From: Natronococcus sp. A-GB7
GTDB taxonomy: Archaea; Halobacteriota; Halobacteria; Halobacteriales; Natrialbaceae
Assembly: GCF_029688865.1 (NCBI RefSeq)
Contig: NZ_JARUKV010000003.1
Span: 62,001 to 126,000, forward strand
Reading direction: 5' to 3'
DNA: 64,000 bases
Position numbers and translations under genes: made by a program. Below, in pieces: positions 26,269-34,633 of this stretch; the first letter of the stretch is position 1, and every line of letters begins with the position of its first letter. The notes below the pieces were generated by a model, which was given only the letters and a program-made list of their open reading frames with translations, was not told the origin of the DNA and did not search any database.

Positions 26269-26907
26269 ATGGGACTGTTAACAGGACTCAAAGATAGTAT
26301 CTCCCGGGTTACGGATCGATTGTTTACCGACGATCAACCCAAACGAATCGGAATCTACGGACCGCCCAACGCTGGAAAGACGACGCTTGCGAATCGCATC
26401 GCGCGGGACTGGACCGGCGATGCGGTCGGAACCGAAAGTCACGTTCCACACGAAACACGCCGCGCACGCCGAAAGGAGGACGTCGAGATCGAACGCGACG
26501 GACAGTCCGTTTCGATCGACATCGTCGACACGCCCGGCGTAACTACGAAGGTGGACTACGAGGAGTTCACCGACGAGATGGAGGAAGACGACGCGATCCG
26601 TCGGTCCCGCGAGGCCACGGAAGGCGTCGCCGAGGCGATGCACTGGCTTCGCGAGGACGTCGACGGCGTTATCTACGTTCTCGACAGCGCGGAGGATCCG
26701 ATCACGCAGGTCAACACGATGCTGATCGGCATCATCGAATCCCGCGATCTGCCGGTTCTCATCTTCGCGAACAAGATCGACCTCGACGAAGCGAGCGTCA
26801 AACGGATCGAGGACGCGTTCCCCCAGCACAAGACGGTCCCGCTCTCCGCGAAGGAGGGTCAGAACATGGACGAGGTCTACGACAACATCGCGGAGTACTT
26901 CGGGTGA
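26269..26907 (+). CDS. oapA: Origin-associated GTP-binding protein OapA (Era/Der-like)
   Basis: Small GTPase of 212 residues. G1 GPPNAGKTT (31-39), G3 DTPG (87-90), G4 NKID (168-171), G5 SAK (193-195). An insert with EEFTDEMEEDDAIRRSREATEG follows G3. The gene next to the haloarchaeal origin is conserved and has been described as an origin-associated GTPase; its exact role is unresolved. First gene of a tight operon with oapB and oapC; ATG 26269 preceded by cggagggcc. Confidence 0.9.
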   Translation: MGLLTGLKDSISRVTDRLFTDDQPKRIGIYGPPNAGKTTLANRIARDWTGDAVGTESHVPHETRRARRKEDVEIERDGQSVSIDIVDTPGVTTKVDYEEFTDEMEEDDAIRRSREATEGVAEAMHWLREDVDGVIYVLDSAEDPITQVNTMLIGIIESRDLPVLIFANKIDLDEASVKRIEDAFPQHKTVPLSAKEGQNMDEVYDNIAEYFG

Positions 26908-26913
26908 TCAGTC

Positions 26914-27318
26914 GTGCCCAAGGCAACTAACCCGGACGACCCCAACGGCGACGACGGCGTACAGATCGACCTCATCAGCGGTGAGCGGATGGATTCGCTC
27001 GCCTCCACGGAGAAGATCAGGATGATCCTCGACGGCGTTCACGACGGTAACATCGTTATCTTAGAGGAGGGGCTCACCCCCGACGAGGAGAGCAAGCTCA
27101 TCGAGATGACGATGGCCGAGATCAGCCCCGACGCCGGATTCAACGGTATCGAGATCGAGACCTACCCCAAATCGGAGACGAAGGACTCGTCGCTGCTGGG
27201 TCGGCTCATGGGATCGAACGAGTCGGCGGCGAAGCTGACGGTAATCGGGCCCGCGAACCAGATCGAGACGCTCCACAAGGACGAAACGCTGATCAGCGCG
27301 CTCGTATCCCGCAACTAA
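26914..27318 (+). CDS. oapB: Origin-associated protein OapB (DUF2073)
   Basis: A protein of 134 residues from GTG 26914, 6 bp after oapA. The sequence GVQIDLISGERMDSLASTEK, ILDGVHDGNIVILEEGLTPDEE and LTVIGPANQIETLHKDETLI fits the archaeal DUF2073/OapB family. No enzymatic motif. Its stop TAA overlaps the oapC ATG (TAATG), so translation is coupled. Role at the origin is known only from context and genetics in other haloarchaea. Confidence 0.88.
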   Translation: MPKATNPDDPNGDDGVQIDLISGERMDSLASTEKIRMILDGVHDGNIVILEEGLTPDEESKLIEMTMAEISPDAGFNGIEIETYPKSETKDSSLLGRLMGSNESAAKLTVIGPANQIETLHKDETLISALVSRN

Positions 27319-28343
27319 TGCCACACCAGTGTACGAACTGTGGCCACACGTTTCCCGACGGCTCGAAGGAGATGCTCTCGGGCTGTCCGGACTGTGGCGG
27401 GAACAAGTTCCAGTTTACGCCGGACTCGGACTCGGAGTCGAGCGCCGAGGACGGCGCCGACGGAGACGCCGGCCCCGAAACGCCACCACCGACTAGCGAC
27501 CCCTCCGACGAGGGAGCCGACGGTGTCGCCTCTCGAGCGGCCGAGACCGTCCGCGGCTGGGTTTCCTCGGACTCGAGCGACGAGTCGACGCACGATCCAG
27601 CGGAGTCGCCGGCAGCCGACCGACCGACGACGAGCGCCGGTTCGTCCGACCGCGACGGGACGAACAGCCGGAGCGGAGAGACGGCCGACGCCTCTCGAGA
27701 CGCGAACTCGTCCCGAAACTCGCGCTCGCCGTCGACCCGATCCGGAGACCGGAGCCGAGCGGCTACCGACCGGGACGACGACTCGTTCACCGAATGGCCG
27801 GACTCAGCTCGTCGACCCGAGGACCGCTCCTCGTCGCCTGCGGAATCCGCGACCGACGACGCCGCCGACGATCGTGCCGTCTCCGAGCCGTCGACGAGCG
27901 ATCGGCGAACCGACTCGAGTTCGGACGGCTCAAGCGAGCGCTCCGAACTCGACCACGAGACGGTGACGATGGCGGACTCGGAGGACTCCGCGCAGGCGAC
28001 CGCCCGAAGCGAGGTCGTTCCGGCCGACGATCTCCCCGCCGGCTCGAGCGCGGCCGGCGAGGGGGATCCGATCACGGAAGTCGATCCCGTCGACGACGAA
28101 CCCGAAGAGACGCCCGATCACGGTCGGGTCGTCAGCGAACCCTCGGGCGAGCAGCCGTCGATCGAGGAGCTCCGCGCGGAGCTCAACGAGCAGTTCGAGA
28201 GCATCAAAATCCTCCGCCCGGGTCAGTACGAACTCAACCTCATGGAGCTGTACAACCGCGACGAGTACATCATCTCGCTCCAGGAGGACGGGCGGTACGT
28301 CATCGACGTTCCGGAGTCCTGGCACGACGACGTCGACGAGTAG
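27318..28343 (+). CDS. oapC: Origin-associated zinc-ribbon protein OapC (DUF2072)
   Basis: A protein of 341 residues. The N-terminal zinc ribbon is CTNCGHTF...CPDCGGNKF (residues 4-29). Residues from about 40 to 250 are a low-complexity Ser/Asp/Glu/Arg/Thr-rich disordered region. The conserved C-terminal domain (about 280-335) reads SIEELRAELNEQFESIKILR then QYELNLMELYNRDEYIISLQ. The two ordered ends match the DUF2072/OapC family; the long disordered middle is the haloarchaeal elaboration. Confidence 0.88.
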   Translation: MPHQCTNCGHTFPDGSKEMLSGCPDCGGNKFQFTPDSDSESSAEDGADGDAGPETPPPTSDPSDEGADGVASRAAETVRGWVSSDSSDESTHDPAESPAADRPTTSAGSSDRDGTNSRSGETADASRDANSSRNSRSPSTRSGDRSRAATDRDDDSFTEWPDSARRPEDRSSSPAESATDDAADDRAVSEPSTSDRRTDSSSDGSSERSELDHETVTMADSEDSAQATARSEVVPADDLPAGSSAAGEGDPITEVDPVDDEPEETPDHGRVVSEPSGEQPSIEELRAELNEQFESIKILRPGQYELNLMELYNRDEYIISLQEDGRYVIDVPESWHDDVDE

Positions 28344-28350
28344 CGCCGCC

Positions 28351-28373
28351 AACCCCTTCGGTTCGACTGTAGA
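28351..28373 (-). other. ORB-like sequence after oapC
   Basis: On the minus strand: tctacagtcgaaccgaaggg plus gtt. It lies 8 bp after the oapC stop codon and differs from the core box in two internal positions. A weaker half copy (gcagtcgaacccggggt) follows near 28419-28435. Confidence 0.4.
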
Positions 28374-28497
28374 CGGCCAGCGACTGCCCTCGAGACGGTC
28401 GTTCCGCAAGTTGCGTTGCAGTCGAACCCGGGGTCTGCGGGCCGCCACGAGCGTTCGAGATGCCCGACCGTCTCGCGGTTTCGGCCGAGACAGATGG

Positions 28498-28504
28498 ATT
28501 TAAG
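28498..28504 (+). promoter_or_regulatory. TATA-like box for the 28529-29412 gene pair
   Basis: atttaag lies 25-31 bp before the ATG at 28529, which fits a leaderless transcript. Confidence 0.5.
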
Positions 28505-28528
28505 CGACGCGACCGATAGCGTCCGAAC

Positions 28529-28618
28529 ATGAGTACTGCAACCAAGGCCGTCCTCGCGACGATCGCCGCGTCGGCGCTGCTGTCGGCGTTGATCATCTTC
28601 CAGACCGTTCTCGTCTGA
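28529..28618 (+). CDS. Small single-span membrane protein, 29 residues
   Basis: Reads MSTATKAVLATIAASALLSA then LIIFQTVLV: one transmembrane helix and nothing else. The TGA overlaps the ATG of the next gene (TGATG), and a TATA-like box sits at leaderless distance, so it looks like a real first gene of a two-gene unit. Family unknown to me; its size is below usual gene-calling limits. Confidence 0.65.
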   Translation: MSTATKAVLATIAASALLSALIIFQTVLV

Positions 28619-29412
28619 TGTTCACCGCTCGAGAGCTCTCGCCCCCGGTTGCGGCGATCCGGGAGGAGCACGCTCCCGACGCCGTCGTCGTCGACTGCGA
28701 TCGGGACTTCGAGACGCTTGCGCCTGCTCAGGCGGAGGACCTGGGCCTGCTCGTGGACTCACTCGAGCCGGCAACGTACCCGGCGGCGTGGCTCCCCGAG
28801 GACGCCCCGGAGCTCCTCGTCCGTTACGCGAGCAGCGACTTCACGATCGGAATGCCCGGCGATGGGAGCATTACCTGGACCCACCAGACCGACCCGCCGA
28901 CGGTCATCGTCAAACCCCGTGTCGAAGGGTCGCCCGAACCGTTTCTCGACTTTCTGCTCGCGGAGGCGCTCGTCGAGGTCGGGCTCGAGATTCCTGAACA
29001 GTTCCTCGGCTTCTTCGAGGACGAGTACCGTGACCTCGAGCGCGCGACGGCGCTCGATCCGGCCGGCACCTACCAGATTGCTGCAGCGCTGTACGACGGC
29101 TGGACGGGGCTCCACACGCGCGACGTGTTCGCGGCGTGGGACGAGGACGAGGGCGGGACGCATCCGGAGCTGGCCGACGCCTGGCGGGACGCGGGCACTC
29201 GGCTCGAGGACCGTGTCTCGGGGCTTCCGGGCGCGGTCGCTCGCGGCGAGACCGACTTCGCGGACGCGACCGAACTGGCCTGCGCCGCGATCAAACACGG
29301 CCTCGATCTACCGGCGCCGTTCGACGCGCTCGACACCGACGCTTACCGTGATCACGGATCGGACTACGCGGTGACGTGGGCCCAAAAGACGTTCGACGCG
29401 CTCGAGGACTAG
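28618..29412 (+). CDS. Conserved haloarchaeal hypothetical protein, 264 residues
   Basis: Soluble, very acidic. Starts MFTARELSPPVAAIREEHAP and carries the conserved-looking PPTVIVKPRVEGSPEPFLDF and LAEALVEVGLEIPEQFLGFF, then a helical C-terminal half (YQIAAALYDGWTGLHTRDVF, ATELACAAIKHGLDLPAPF). No known catalytic motif. I believe it belongs to a haloarchaea-restricted DUF family, but cannot name it with certainty. It is translationally coupled to the small membrane peptide upstream and convergent with the next gene (4 bp overlap). Confidence 0.75.
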   Translation: MFTARELSPPVAAIREEHAPDAVVVDCDRDFETLAPAQAEDLGLLVDSLEPATYPAAWLPEDAPELLVRYASSDFTIGMPGDGSITWTHQTDPPTVIVKPRVEGSPEPFLDFLLAEALVEVGLEIPEQFLGFFEDEYRDLERATALDPAGTYQIAAALYDGWTGLHTRDVFAAWDEDEGGTHPELADAWRDAGTRLEDRVSGLPGAVARGETDFADATELACAAIKHGLDLPAPFDALDTDAYRDHGSDYAVTWAQKTFDALED

Positions 29413-29987
29413 AACGACGCCTCGATGCTGCCGTCCTCGTCGAGATCGATCGTTCCGTCGAACAGCTCGCGGAACCGTTCGACGAGCGCCTCGTCGTGTG
29501 GGTCCTCCGAGAGATGAAACAGGCCGACCGCGTCGTGTTCCTCGAGCAGCTCGAGGATGCGCTCGGCGGCCTCGAGGGCCTCTTCTTCTCCGGCGTAGTA
29601 GGCGAGTTCGGTGACCGAGTCGAAGCTCAGGCGAAGCTTCCCGTCGTGATCCGAGAGGAAGCCGTCGATATGAGTGACGATGCCATCGATGTCGTCGGGG
29701 GCGGCGACGTAGTGGACGGTGTCGCTGGTCCGGCGGGAGTAACCCCGTTCGATCGAGAGCGTGTCGAGGATCTCGGCGCGGTTCTCGTCGACGTCGTAGT
29801 ACTCGAGTTTCTGTTTGGCTTCGCGCGCGGTCGTTCGAGTGGAGACGACCAGGAAGTTGTCGGTGTCGGTCTTGAGAAAGTCGGTGTCGATGCGGTCCGT
29901 CTCACCGGTGCTGGGATGCAACAGAAGGATGCCGGTTCCCCCGGGGACCGTCTCGGGCGTTCCCTCGATTGCCAGTTCGTACTCCAT
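29409..29987 (-). CDS. Conserved haloarchaeal protein with degenerate RecA/KaiC-like features
   Basis: A protein of 192 residues. PGGTGILLLHPSTGETDRIDTDF resembles the start of KaiC/RecA-type ATPases but the Walker A lysine-loop is absent, and FLVVSTRTTAREAKQKLEYY and GKLRLSFDSVTELAYYAGEE follow the order of the RecA fold. This suggests a non-ATP-binding relative, sometimes annotated in haloarchaea as HTR-like. Function unknown. Confidence 0.7.
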   Translation of the reverse strand: MEYELAIEGTPETVPGGTGILLLHPSTGETDRIDTDFLKTDTDNFLVVSTRTTAREAKQKLEYYDVDENRAEILDTLSIERGYSRRTSDTVHYVAAPDDIDGIVTHIDGFLSDHDGKLRLSFDSVTELAYYAGEEEALEAAERILELLEEHDAVGLFHLSEDPHDEALVERFRELFDGTIDLDEDGSIEASF

Positions 29988-30116
29988 ACGGCGTGATCAA
30001 TTGCCGGAACCGACTTAATACTGAGGATGTGTCGTCCGACGATGCGCGACGGCCGCTGCCGAACTCGCGGTGTCGCCCCCCGGTTCGACTCGAAACGGAG
30101 GCTGCCGTGTCGACGG

Positions 30117-31739
30117 TCAGCCGATCTTGCCACCCTCCTGTCGGAGCAGGACGAGCATCGAGAGCCCGGAGATGAGGATCAAGACCAGAGCGGGGATCGC
30201 AGCGTACCGGTACGCCAGCGCGTCCTGTGCGTCCCAGATGATCGAAACGAGCGTGTCCATCCCGACCGGTTGGAGCATGAGCGTCGCCGGTAGCTCCTTC
30301 ATCGTCGTCAGGAACACGAGGACGCCGCCAGCAACTAACCCCGGCATAATAGCCGGCAGGGTAATGCGACGGAACGTCTCGAGGCGGCCAGCGTTCAACG
30401 TCCGGGCGGCCTCGATCGTTTTATCGTCGACCTGGAGTACGGACGAGCGAACCGTCCCGACCGCCTGTGGAAGGAACCGAACCACGTACGCGAACACGAG
30501 TAACCAGACGCCCTCTCGGTACAGCCACGGGAGGGTTCGGGTACCCAGAAACACCAGGGCGAGACCGATAACGATCCCCGGGACGGCGAATCCGATGTAG
30601 GTCGCCCGCTCGAGGACCCGTGAGACGAGGGAGTTGGCCCGTCCCGAGTAGTACGCGACCGGAAGCGCGAACGCACACGCGACCAGTGCGGCCAGTAGCG
30701 CGAGGTACATCGAGTTGAACGCGAACTCCCACTGGAACTCGAGAGACGGGATCGGATCCCCCGCGCTGCGGACCAACCAGTTCGTGAAGATCGCAACCGG
30801 AACGACGAGCGTGACGATCCCGATCGTCGAAACGAATCCCATTGCCGGCCACTTCCAGGGACCGAGCCGGATCGTACTTCCCGACCTCGCACTGACGCCG
30901 GCCGCGTCCTCGTCACGACCGATTCCGGCCTCGATAACGAGAACCACGGCGACGATCGCGATCAGTTGCAACGCGAGCAACGCGGCGAACTCGACGTTGA
31001 AACTGCTGAACTCCCAGTAGATCATGCTCGTAAAGACGCTCGCCTGCATGAACGCCGGCGTTCCGAAGTCGGAAATCGCATACAGACCGGCGAGCAACGC
31101 ACCGGCCGCGATCCCCGGCCTGATCTGTGGCAGCGTGACGCGCCGGAACGCTTCGAACGGACCCGCGTTGAGCGTCCGTGCAGCATCGGCGAGCGAACTG
31201 TCCATCGACAGCAGCGCTGCCCGGGTCGTCAGGAACACGTACGGGTAGGTGTACAACGTGATGATGAACACCGCACCGGACAGGCCGTCGATCCGTGGGA
31301 CCGACACCCCGAACAGCGAGTCGATCTCACCGCCCGAGCCGAACATCCCGACGAACGCGATCGCACCGATATAACTCGGAATTACGAGCGGGAGCGCTGC
31401 CACGACGGTCCAGAACCGTGGATACGGGAGATCGGTTCGGGTCGTCAACACCGCGAGCGGAACCCCGAGAACGATCGAAAACACCGTTACGAACAGCATC
31501 AATCCGAGACTGTTTGCGGTGATACGTGCGGTCTGTGTGGAAACGATGAGATCGTACGCTCGGGACAGTTCGACCGTCAACGCCTGCCAGACCAGCCAGA
31601 ACATCGGCAAAACGACGAGAAACGCGACGAGAGCACTCGCGGCGGCCAGGGCGACCATCCAGGGGTCCGCACGCTCGAGTCGCTCCGTAACCGTTTCGAC
31701 GTGTTCTGAACCGCTGACGGTGTTTTTGAGTGATTTCAT
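30117..31739 (-). CDS. Iron(III) ABC transporter permease (FbpB/ThiP-type double permease)
   Basis: A protein of 540 residues with two homologous halves, each with about six membrane helices and an EAA-type loop: LADAARTLNAGPFEAFRRVTLP (about 185-205) and IEAARTLNAGRLETFRRITLP (about 440-460). A fused double permease is typical of FbpB/SfuB iron uptake systems. The binding protein gene lies 346 bp upstream on the same strand. No ATPase gene follows (29988-30116 is empty), so the ATPase must be encoded elsewhere. Confidence 0.9.
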   Translation of the reverse strand: MKSLKNTVSGSEHVETVTERLERADPWMVALAAASALVAFLVVLPMFWLVWQALTVELSRAYDLIVSTQTARITANSLGLMLFVTVFSIVLGVPLAVLTTRTDLPYPRFWTVVAALPLVIPSYIGAIAFVGMFGSGGEIDSLFGVSVPRIDGLSGAVFIITLYTYPYVFLTTRAALLSMDSSLADAARTLNAGPFEAFRRVTLPQIRPGIAAGALLAGLYAISDFGTPAFMQASVFTSMIYWEFSSFNVEFAALLALQLIAIVAVVLVIEAGIGRDEDAAGVSARSGSTIRLGPWKWPAMGFVSTIGIVTLVVPVAIFTNWLVRSAGDPIPSLEFQWEFAFNSMYLALLAALVACAFALPVAYYSGRANSLVSRVLERATYIGFAVPGIVIGLALVFLGTRTLPWLYREGVWLLVFAYVVRFLPQAVGTVRSSVLQVDDKTIEAARTLNAGRLETFRRITLPAIMPGLVAGGVLVFLTTMKELPATLMLQPVGMDTLVSIIWDAQDALAYRYAAIPALVLILISGLSMLVLLRQEGGKIG

Positions 31740-32085
31740 CGTGTGTATGTGCCGATCGAATCGATTCTCCTACGAATCGGTGGGCCCTCGATTCTCTTGA
31801 ACCCCGTGATTAGTCTCTCGAGTCGGGAAGCTCCGCTCGGGAGCGGAGAGCTGCGGACCGCCGTGAAACCGGCGTCGGCGATCGGCCGTCTGTGTGATCG
31901 ACGACTGACCGAGGTTGGGCCACAGTTTCGGCCGAGCGCTCGGAGGCGTATGAATCGAAAACTGATGGGACATCTCGTGTACTGAAAGACGGGACGGAGC
32001 GGTGTGGCAAAGACTCGATAGTCCCGTTCGGATGCCGGTGATGGTCTGGATCCCGTAGATTCTCAGGTGTGTCCGTCGATCGGGG
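31740..32085. other. Gap between iron permease and binding-protein genes
   Basis: 346 bp with no supported gene. It contains a perfect 8-bp inverted repeat, ctccgctc-gg-gagcggag (31831-31848), that could form a hairpin in the transcript between the two genes and set their relative expression. Nothing else recognised. Confidence 0.5.
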
Positions 32086-33324
32086 TTAGAGCGGCATCAT
32101 TCCTTCCTCCTCGAGGAGGTCGTTGGCCTCCTGTAGTTCCATGTCGAACTGGCTGATATCGTAGTCCGGCGAGTCGAGCTCGTCGGGACCCGGCAGCGGA
32201 CCGACGTAGTCGACGCCTTCGACGACGGGGAACTCGCCGTTGGCGTCCATCATGAACTCCTGTCCCTCCACGGCGACGAGGTGGCGGGCGAACTCGGCGA
32301 CGAGTTCGGGATCCTCGACGTCGTTCGTCACGGCGATGCCCGCGACGCTGAACAGGGCCCCTGCGTCGCCTTCGGTGAACGCCACGCGGATCGGCGAGTC
32401 GGGGTCCTCGTTGACGAGGCGAGCGGCGTAGTAGCTGTTACCCAGAGCGATGATCGGATCGTCGTCGCCACCGTTTTCGACGGCTGCAGCCTGGTCGCTG
32501 CCGCCGGAGAACAGCTGCGGATCCTGGTCCATGAAGTCTCTGACCCACTGGCGCGTCTCCTCTTCGCCCTCGAGGTCGACCATCGCCTGAATGAATCCGC
32601 GGAACGTCCCGGAGTTCGGCCGCGTCGAGATGATTCCCTCGAACCGGTCGTCTTCCGCGTACGCGAAGATATCCGTCGGGAGCTCGTCCCAGTCGTCGAA
32701 CTCCGTTTCGTCGAGTCGGTCCTCGTTGTACTGGATGGCACGGACACGGCCGCTGACGCCGGTCCAGTTGCCATCAGGGTGGCGCCAGCTCTCGGGGACG
32801 GTGTCGACGACGTCTTCCGGAAGCTGCTGGACGAGCCCCTCCTCTTCAACTGCACCGAGTGCGCCCGGGTCCTGGGAGTAGAACACGTCCGCCGGCGTGG
32901 CGTCGCCTTCCTGGACTAGCTGGTTGACCTGCACGTCGTTGTCGTCGTAGTCGCGGTTGATCGTCAGCCCGTCGTACTCCTCTTCGAGCGCCTCGAATAC
33001 GGGGTCGATCTGGTCGCGCGTGCGGCCCGAGTAGATCGTGAGCTCGCCCTCGAGGTCGCCCAGGTCGTCCCAGGAGACGCCACTCGAGCCGACCGGCTCT
33101 CCCATCGGTTCGGCGCCGGCGACGGCGCCGGCGACGTCGTCACCGTTCCCGTTATCGTCGTGGTCGTCGCCGTTTCCGTCGTCGCCGTTCCCGTCGCCAT
33201 CGTCGTCACCGACGCAGCCGGCCAGCGCCGCGAGTCCCGCAACGGAGACTCCCGCGGTGGCGAGAAGCGGTCGGCGACCGGTTGTGGCTCGGCCCGAACT
33301 GTCGTCATCGTCTCGCTGATGCAT
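32086..33324 (-). CDS. Iron(III) ABC transporter substrate-binding lipoprotein (FbpA/FutA-like)
   Basis: A protein of 412 residues. Tat-type start with GRRPLLATAGVSVAGLAALA and lipobox GC, then a long Asp/Gly/Asn linker. The class is recognised by LTIYSGRTRDQIDPVFEALE, DVFYSQDPGALGAVEEEGLV and the iron-ligand tyrosine pair in LGNSYYAARL. It binds ferric iron outside the cell. An 18-bp TTTTAGGC palindrome at 33331-33348 begins 7 bp before the start codon and implies iron-dependent repression. Confidence 0.9.
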   Translation of the reverse strand: MHQRDDDDSSGRATTGRRPLLATAGVSVAGLAALAGCVGDDDGDGNGDDGNGDDHDDNGNGDDVAGAVAGAEPMGEPVGSSGVSWDDLGDLEGELTIYSGRTRDQIDPVFEALEEEYDGLTINRDYDDNDVQVNQLVQEGDATPADVFYSQDPGALGAVEEEGLVQQLPEDVVDTVPESWRHPDGNWTGVSGRVRAIQYNEDRLDETEFDDWDELPTDIFAYAEDDRFEGIISTRPNSGTFRGFIQAMVDLEGEEETRQWVRDFMDQDPQLFSGGSDQAAAVENGGDDDPIIALGNSYYAARLVNEDPDSPIRVAFTEGDAGALFSVAGIAVTNDVEDPELVAEFARHLVAVEGQEFMMDANGEFPVVEGVDYVGPLPGPDELDSPDYDISQFDMELQEANDLLEEEGMMPL

Positions 33325-33330
33325 ACTTTG

Positions 33331-33348
33331 TTTTAGGCCAGCCTAAAA
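33331..33348. promoter_or_regulatory. Palindromic operator (DtxR/IdeR/Idr type) of the iron transporter
   Basis: ttttaggc-ca-gcctaaaa has perfect 8-bp arms and a 2-bp spacer, immediately before the ATG (33324, minus strand). TTAGGC-type palindromes are the targets of DtxR-family iron regulators; assignment to a haloarchaeal Idr/SirR protein is inference. Confidence 0.75.
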
Positions 33349-33469
33349 CACTAATACCTTCCGATTGTTCCCGGGAGAAGGACGAGAGGCCGGGATAGCT
33401 ACTGCTTCCCGTTCGGCCCGCATCCGATGCCCACGGATTTCGGCCGACCTAAACCTCCACGTCGATCTT

Positions 33470-33485
33470 TTTAGGCCAACCTAAA
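33470..33485. promoter_or_regulatory. Second iron-type operator, facing the methyltransferase gene
   Basis: tttaggccaacctaaa has 6-bp perfect arms and is 15/16 identical to the core of the first operator (33332-33347). It lies 69 bp before the methyltransferase ATG (33554) and 146 bp before the binding-protein ATG, so it could act on either. Confidence 0.65.
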
Positions 33486-33553
33486 GAGCTTATCGGTGGC
33501 TTTCGGAGGGGAGAGCCGAATCGGTTTTGGCGCTCTGGAGGAAACGAATCGGT

Positions 33554-34234
33554 ATGAGCGTACGCGAGGAGTTCGACGAGTGGGCTACGAGCGGTCGCGA
33601 CAGGGGAATGGAGGAACGACACTGGCACACCGCCAAGCACGCGCTCGCGCGGATGCCCGTCGAACCGGGAGATACGGTTCTCGATCTGGGCTGTGGCAGC
33701 GGCTACGCCGGCCGCGCGCTGCGAGATACCAAGGACGCCGGACGGGTCTACGGGCTCGACGGCTCGCCCGAGATGGCCCGCAACGCCGCGAGCTACACCG
33801 AGGACCCGGAAATCGGCTACGTCGTCGGCGACTTCGGTGCCCTGCCGTTCGCCGAGGACTCGATCGACCACGTTTGGTCGATGGAGGCTTTCTACTACGC
33901 TGCCGACCCCCACGAGACCCTCGAGGAGATCGCGCGGATCCTCCGACCGGGCGCCACGTTCTACTGTGCCGTCAACTACTACGAGGAGAACGTCCACTCC
34001 CACGAGTGGCAGGACAACATCGACGTGGAGATGACTCGCTGGGACCGCGACCAGTACCGCGAGGCGTTCCGCGCGGCGGGGCTCTCGGTCGCCGAGCAGG
34101 ACAACGTTCCCGACCGAGAGATCGCGATCCCCAGCGAGGCGGAGTTTCCGCTCGAGGACTGGGACACACGCGAGGCGATGGTCGAGCGCTACCGGGAGTA
34201 CGGCACCCTGCTCACGGTCGGGGTCGCCCCCTGA
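33554..34234 (+). CDS. Class I SAM-dependent methyltransferase
   Basis: A protein of 226 residues (ATG 33554, preceded by ggagga). Motif I is VLDLGCGSGYAGRAL (about 42-56), then VYGLDGSPEMARNA, VGDFGALPFAEDSIDHVWSM and the post-motif region LEEIARILRPGATFYCAVNY, a UbiE/Methyltransf_11-type fold. Substrate unknown. It is divergent from the iron-binding protein gene with an iron-type operator in its upstream region, suggesting iron-responsive expression. Confidence 0.85.
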   Translation: MSVREEFDEWATSGRDRGMEERHWHTAKHALARMPVEPGDTVLDLGCGSGYAGRALRDTKDAGRVYGLDGSPEMARNAASYTEDPEIGYVVGDFGALPFAEDSIDHVWSMEAFYYAADPHETLEEIARILRPGATFYCAVNYYEENVHSHEWQDNIDVEMTRWDRDQYREAFRAAGLSVAEQDNVPDREIAIPSEAEFPLEDWDTREAMVERYREYGTLLTVGVAP

Positions 34235-34357
34235 TTTCGGCTCGCCCCTCCGGCTGAACCCCCTGGTTTCCACTCGAGCGTTCGGACATCTCGTCGGTTT
34301 CACTCGAGACGGCAGACCCGTGTAACGCTTACCCGGACTGTGCCAGTATCGGTACGT

Positions 34358-34631
34358 ATGACACTGTCTCGTCAACTCCGCTCTCGGCAGGGAATCGTTC
34401 TCGGTGCGATCGCCGCGGTTGGTGCGGGGCTTTCAACGTCTCTCGGGACGGCGACTACTGCGGACGAGACACCCCCCCGAAACGGCGACCGAACGCGATG
34501 GCGACGGCGAGATCGATAGTGACCGATCCGGGGCCAAACGCGACGACGATCGCGAGCTCCCGCCCGCGCAACACGAACGACTCTGTCGGTGTCGGAGCTG
34601 TATGGGCGGTCTCGGTCCCTCGGTGGAGTAA
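34358..34631 (+). pseudogene. Small secreted-type ORF interrupted at a C7 run
   Basis: ATG 34358 opens a signal-peptide-like MTLSRQLRSRQGIVLGAIAA then GAGLSTSLGTATTADET. After the C7 run at 34472-34478 the frame turns Arg-rich and stops after 53 codons. If one C is removed, it continues as an acidic PPETATERDGDGEIDSDRSG and ends LCRCRSCMGGLGPSVE, stopping at 34631, 2 bp from the end of the convergent DUF1684 gene. The coding-like second half makes a +1 insertion or sequencing error likely. Confidence 0.5.
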
Positions 34632-34633
34632 CG

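Noticed and set aside
31831-31848. Hairpin considered as a rho-independent terminator
   Set aside because: No T-run follows on either strand, and archaeal termination relies mainly on U-tracts; kept only as a possible attenuating hairpin.
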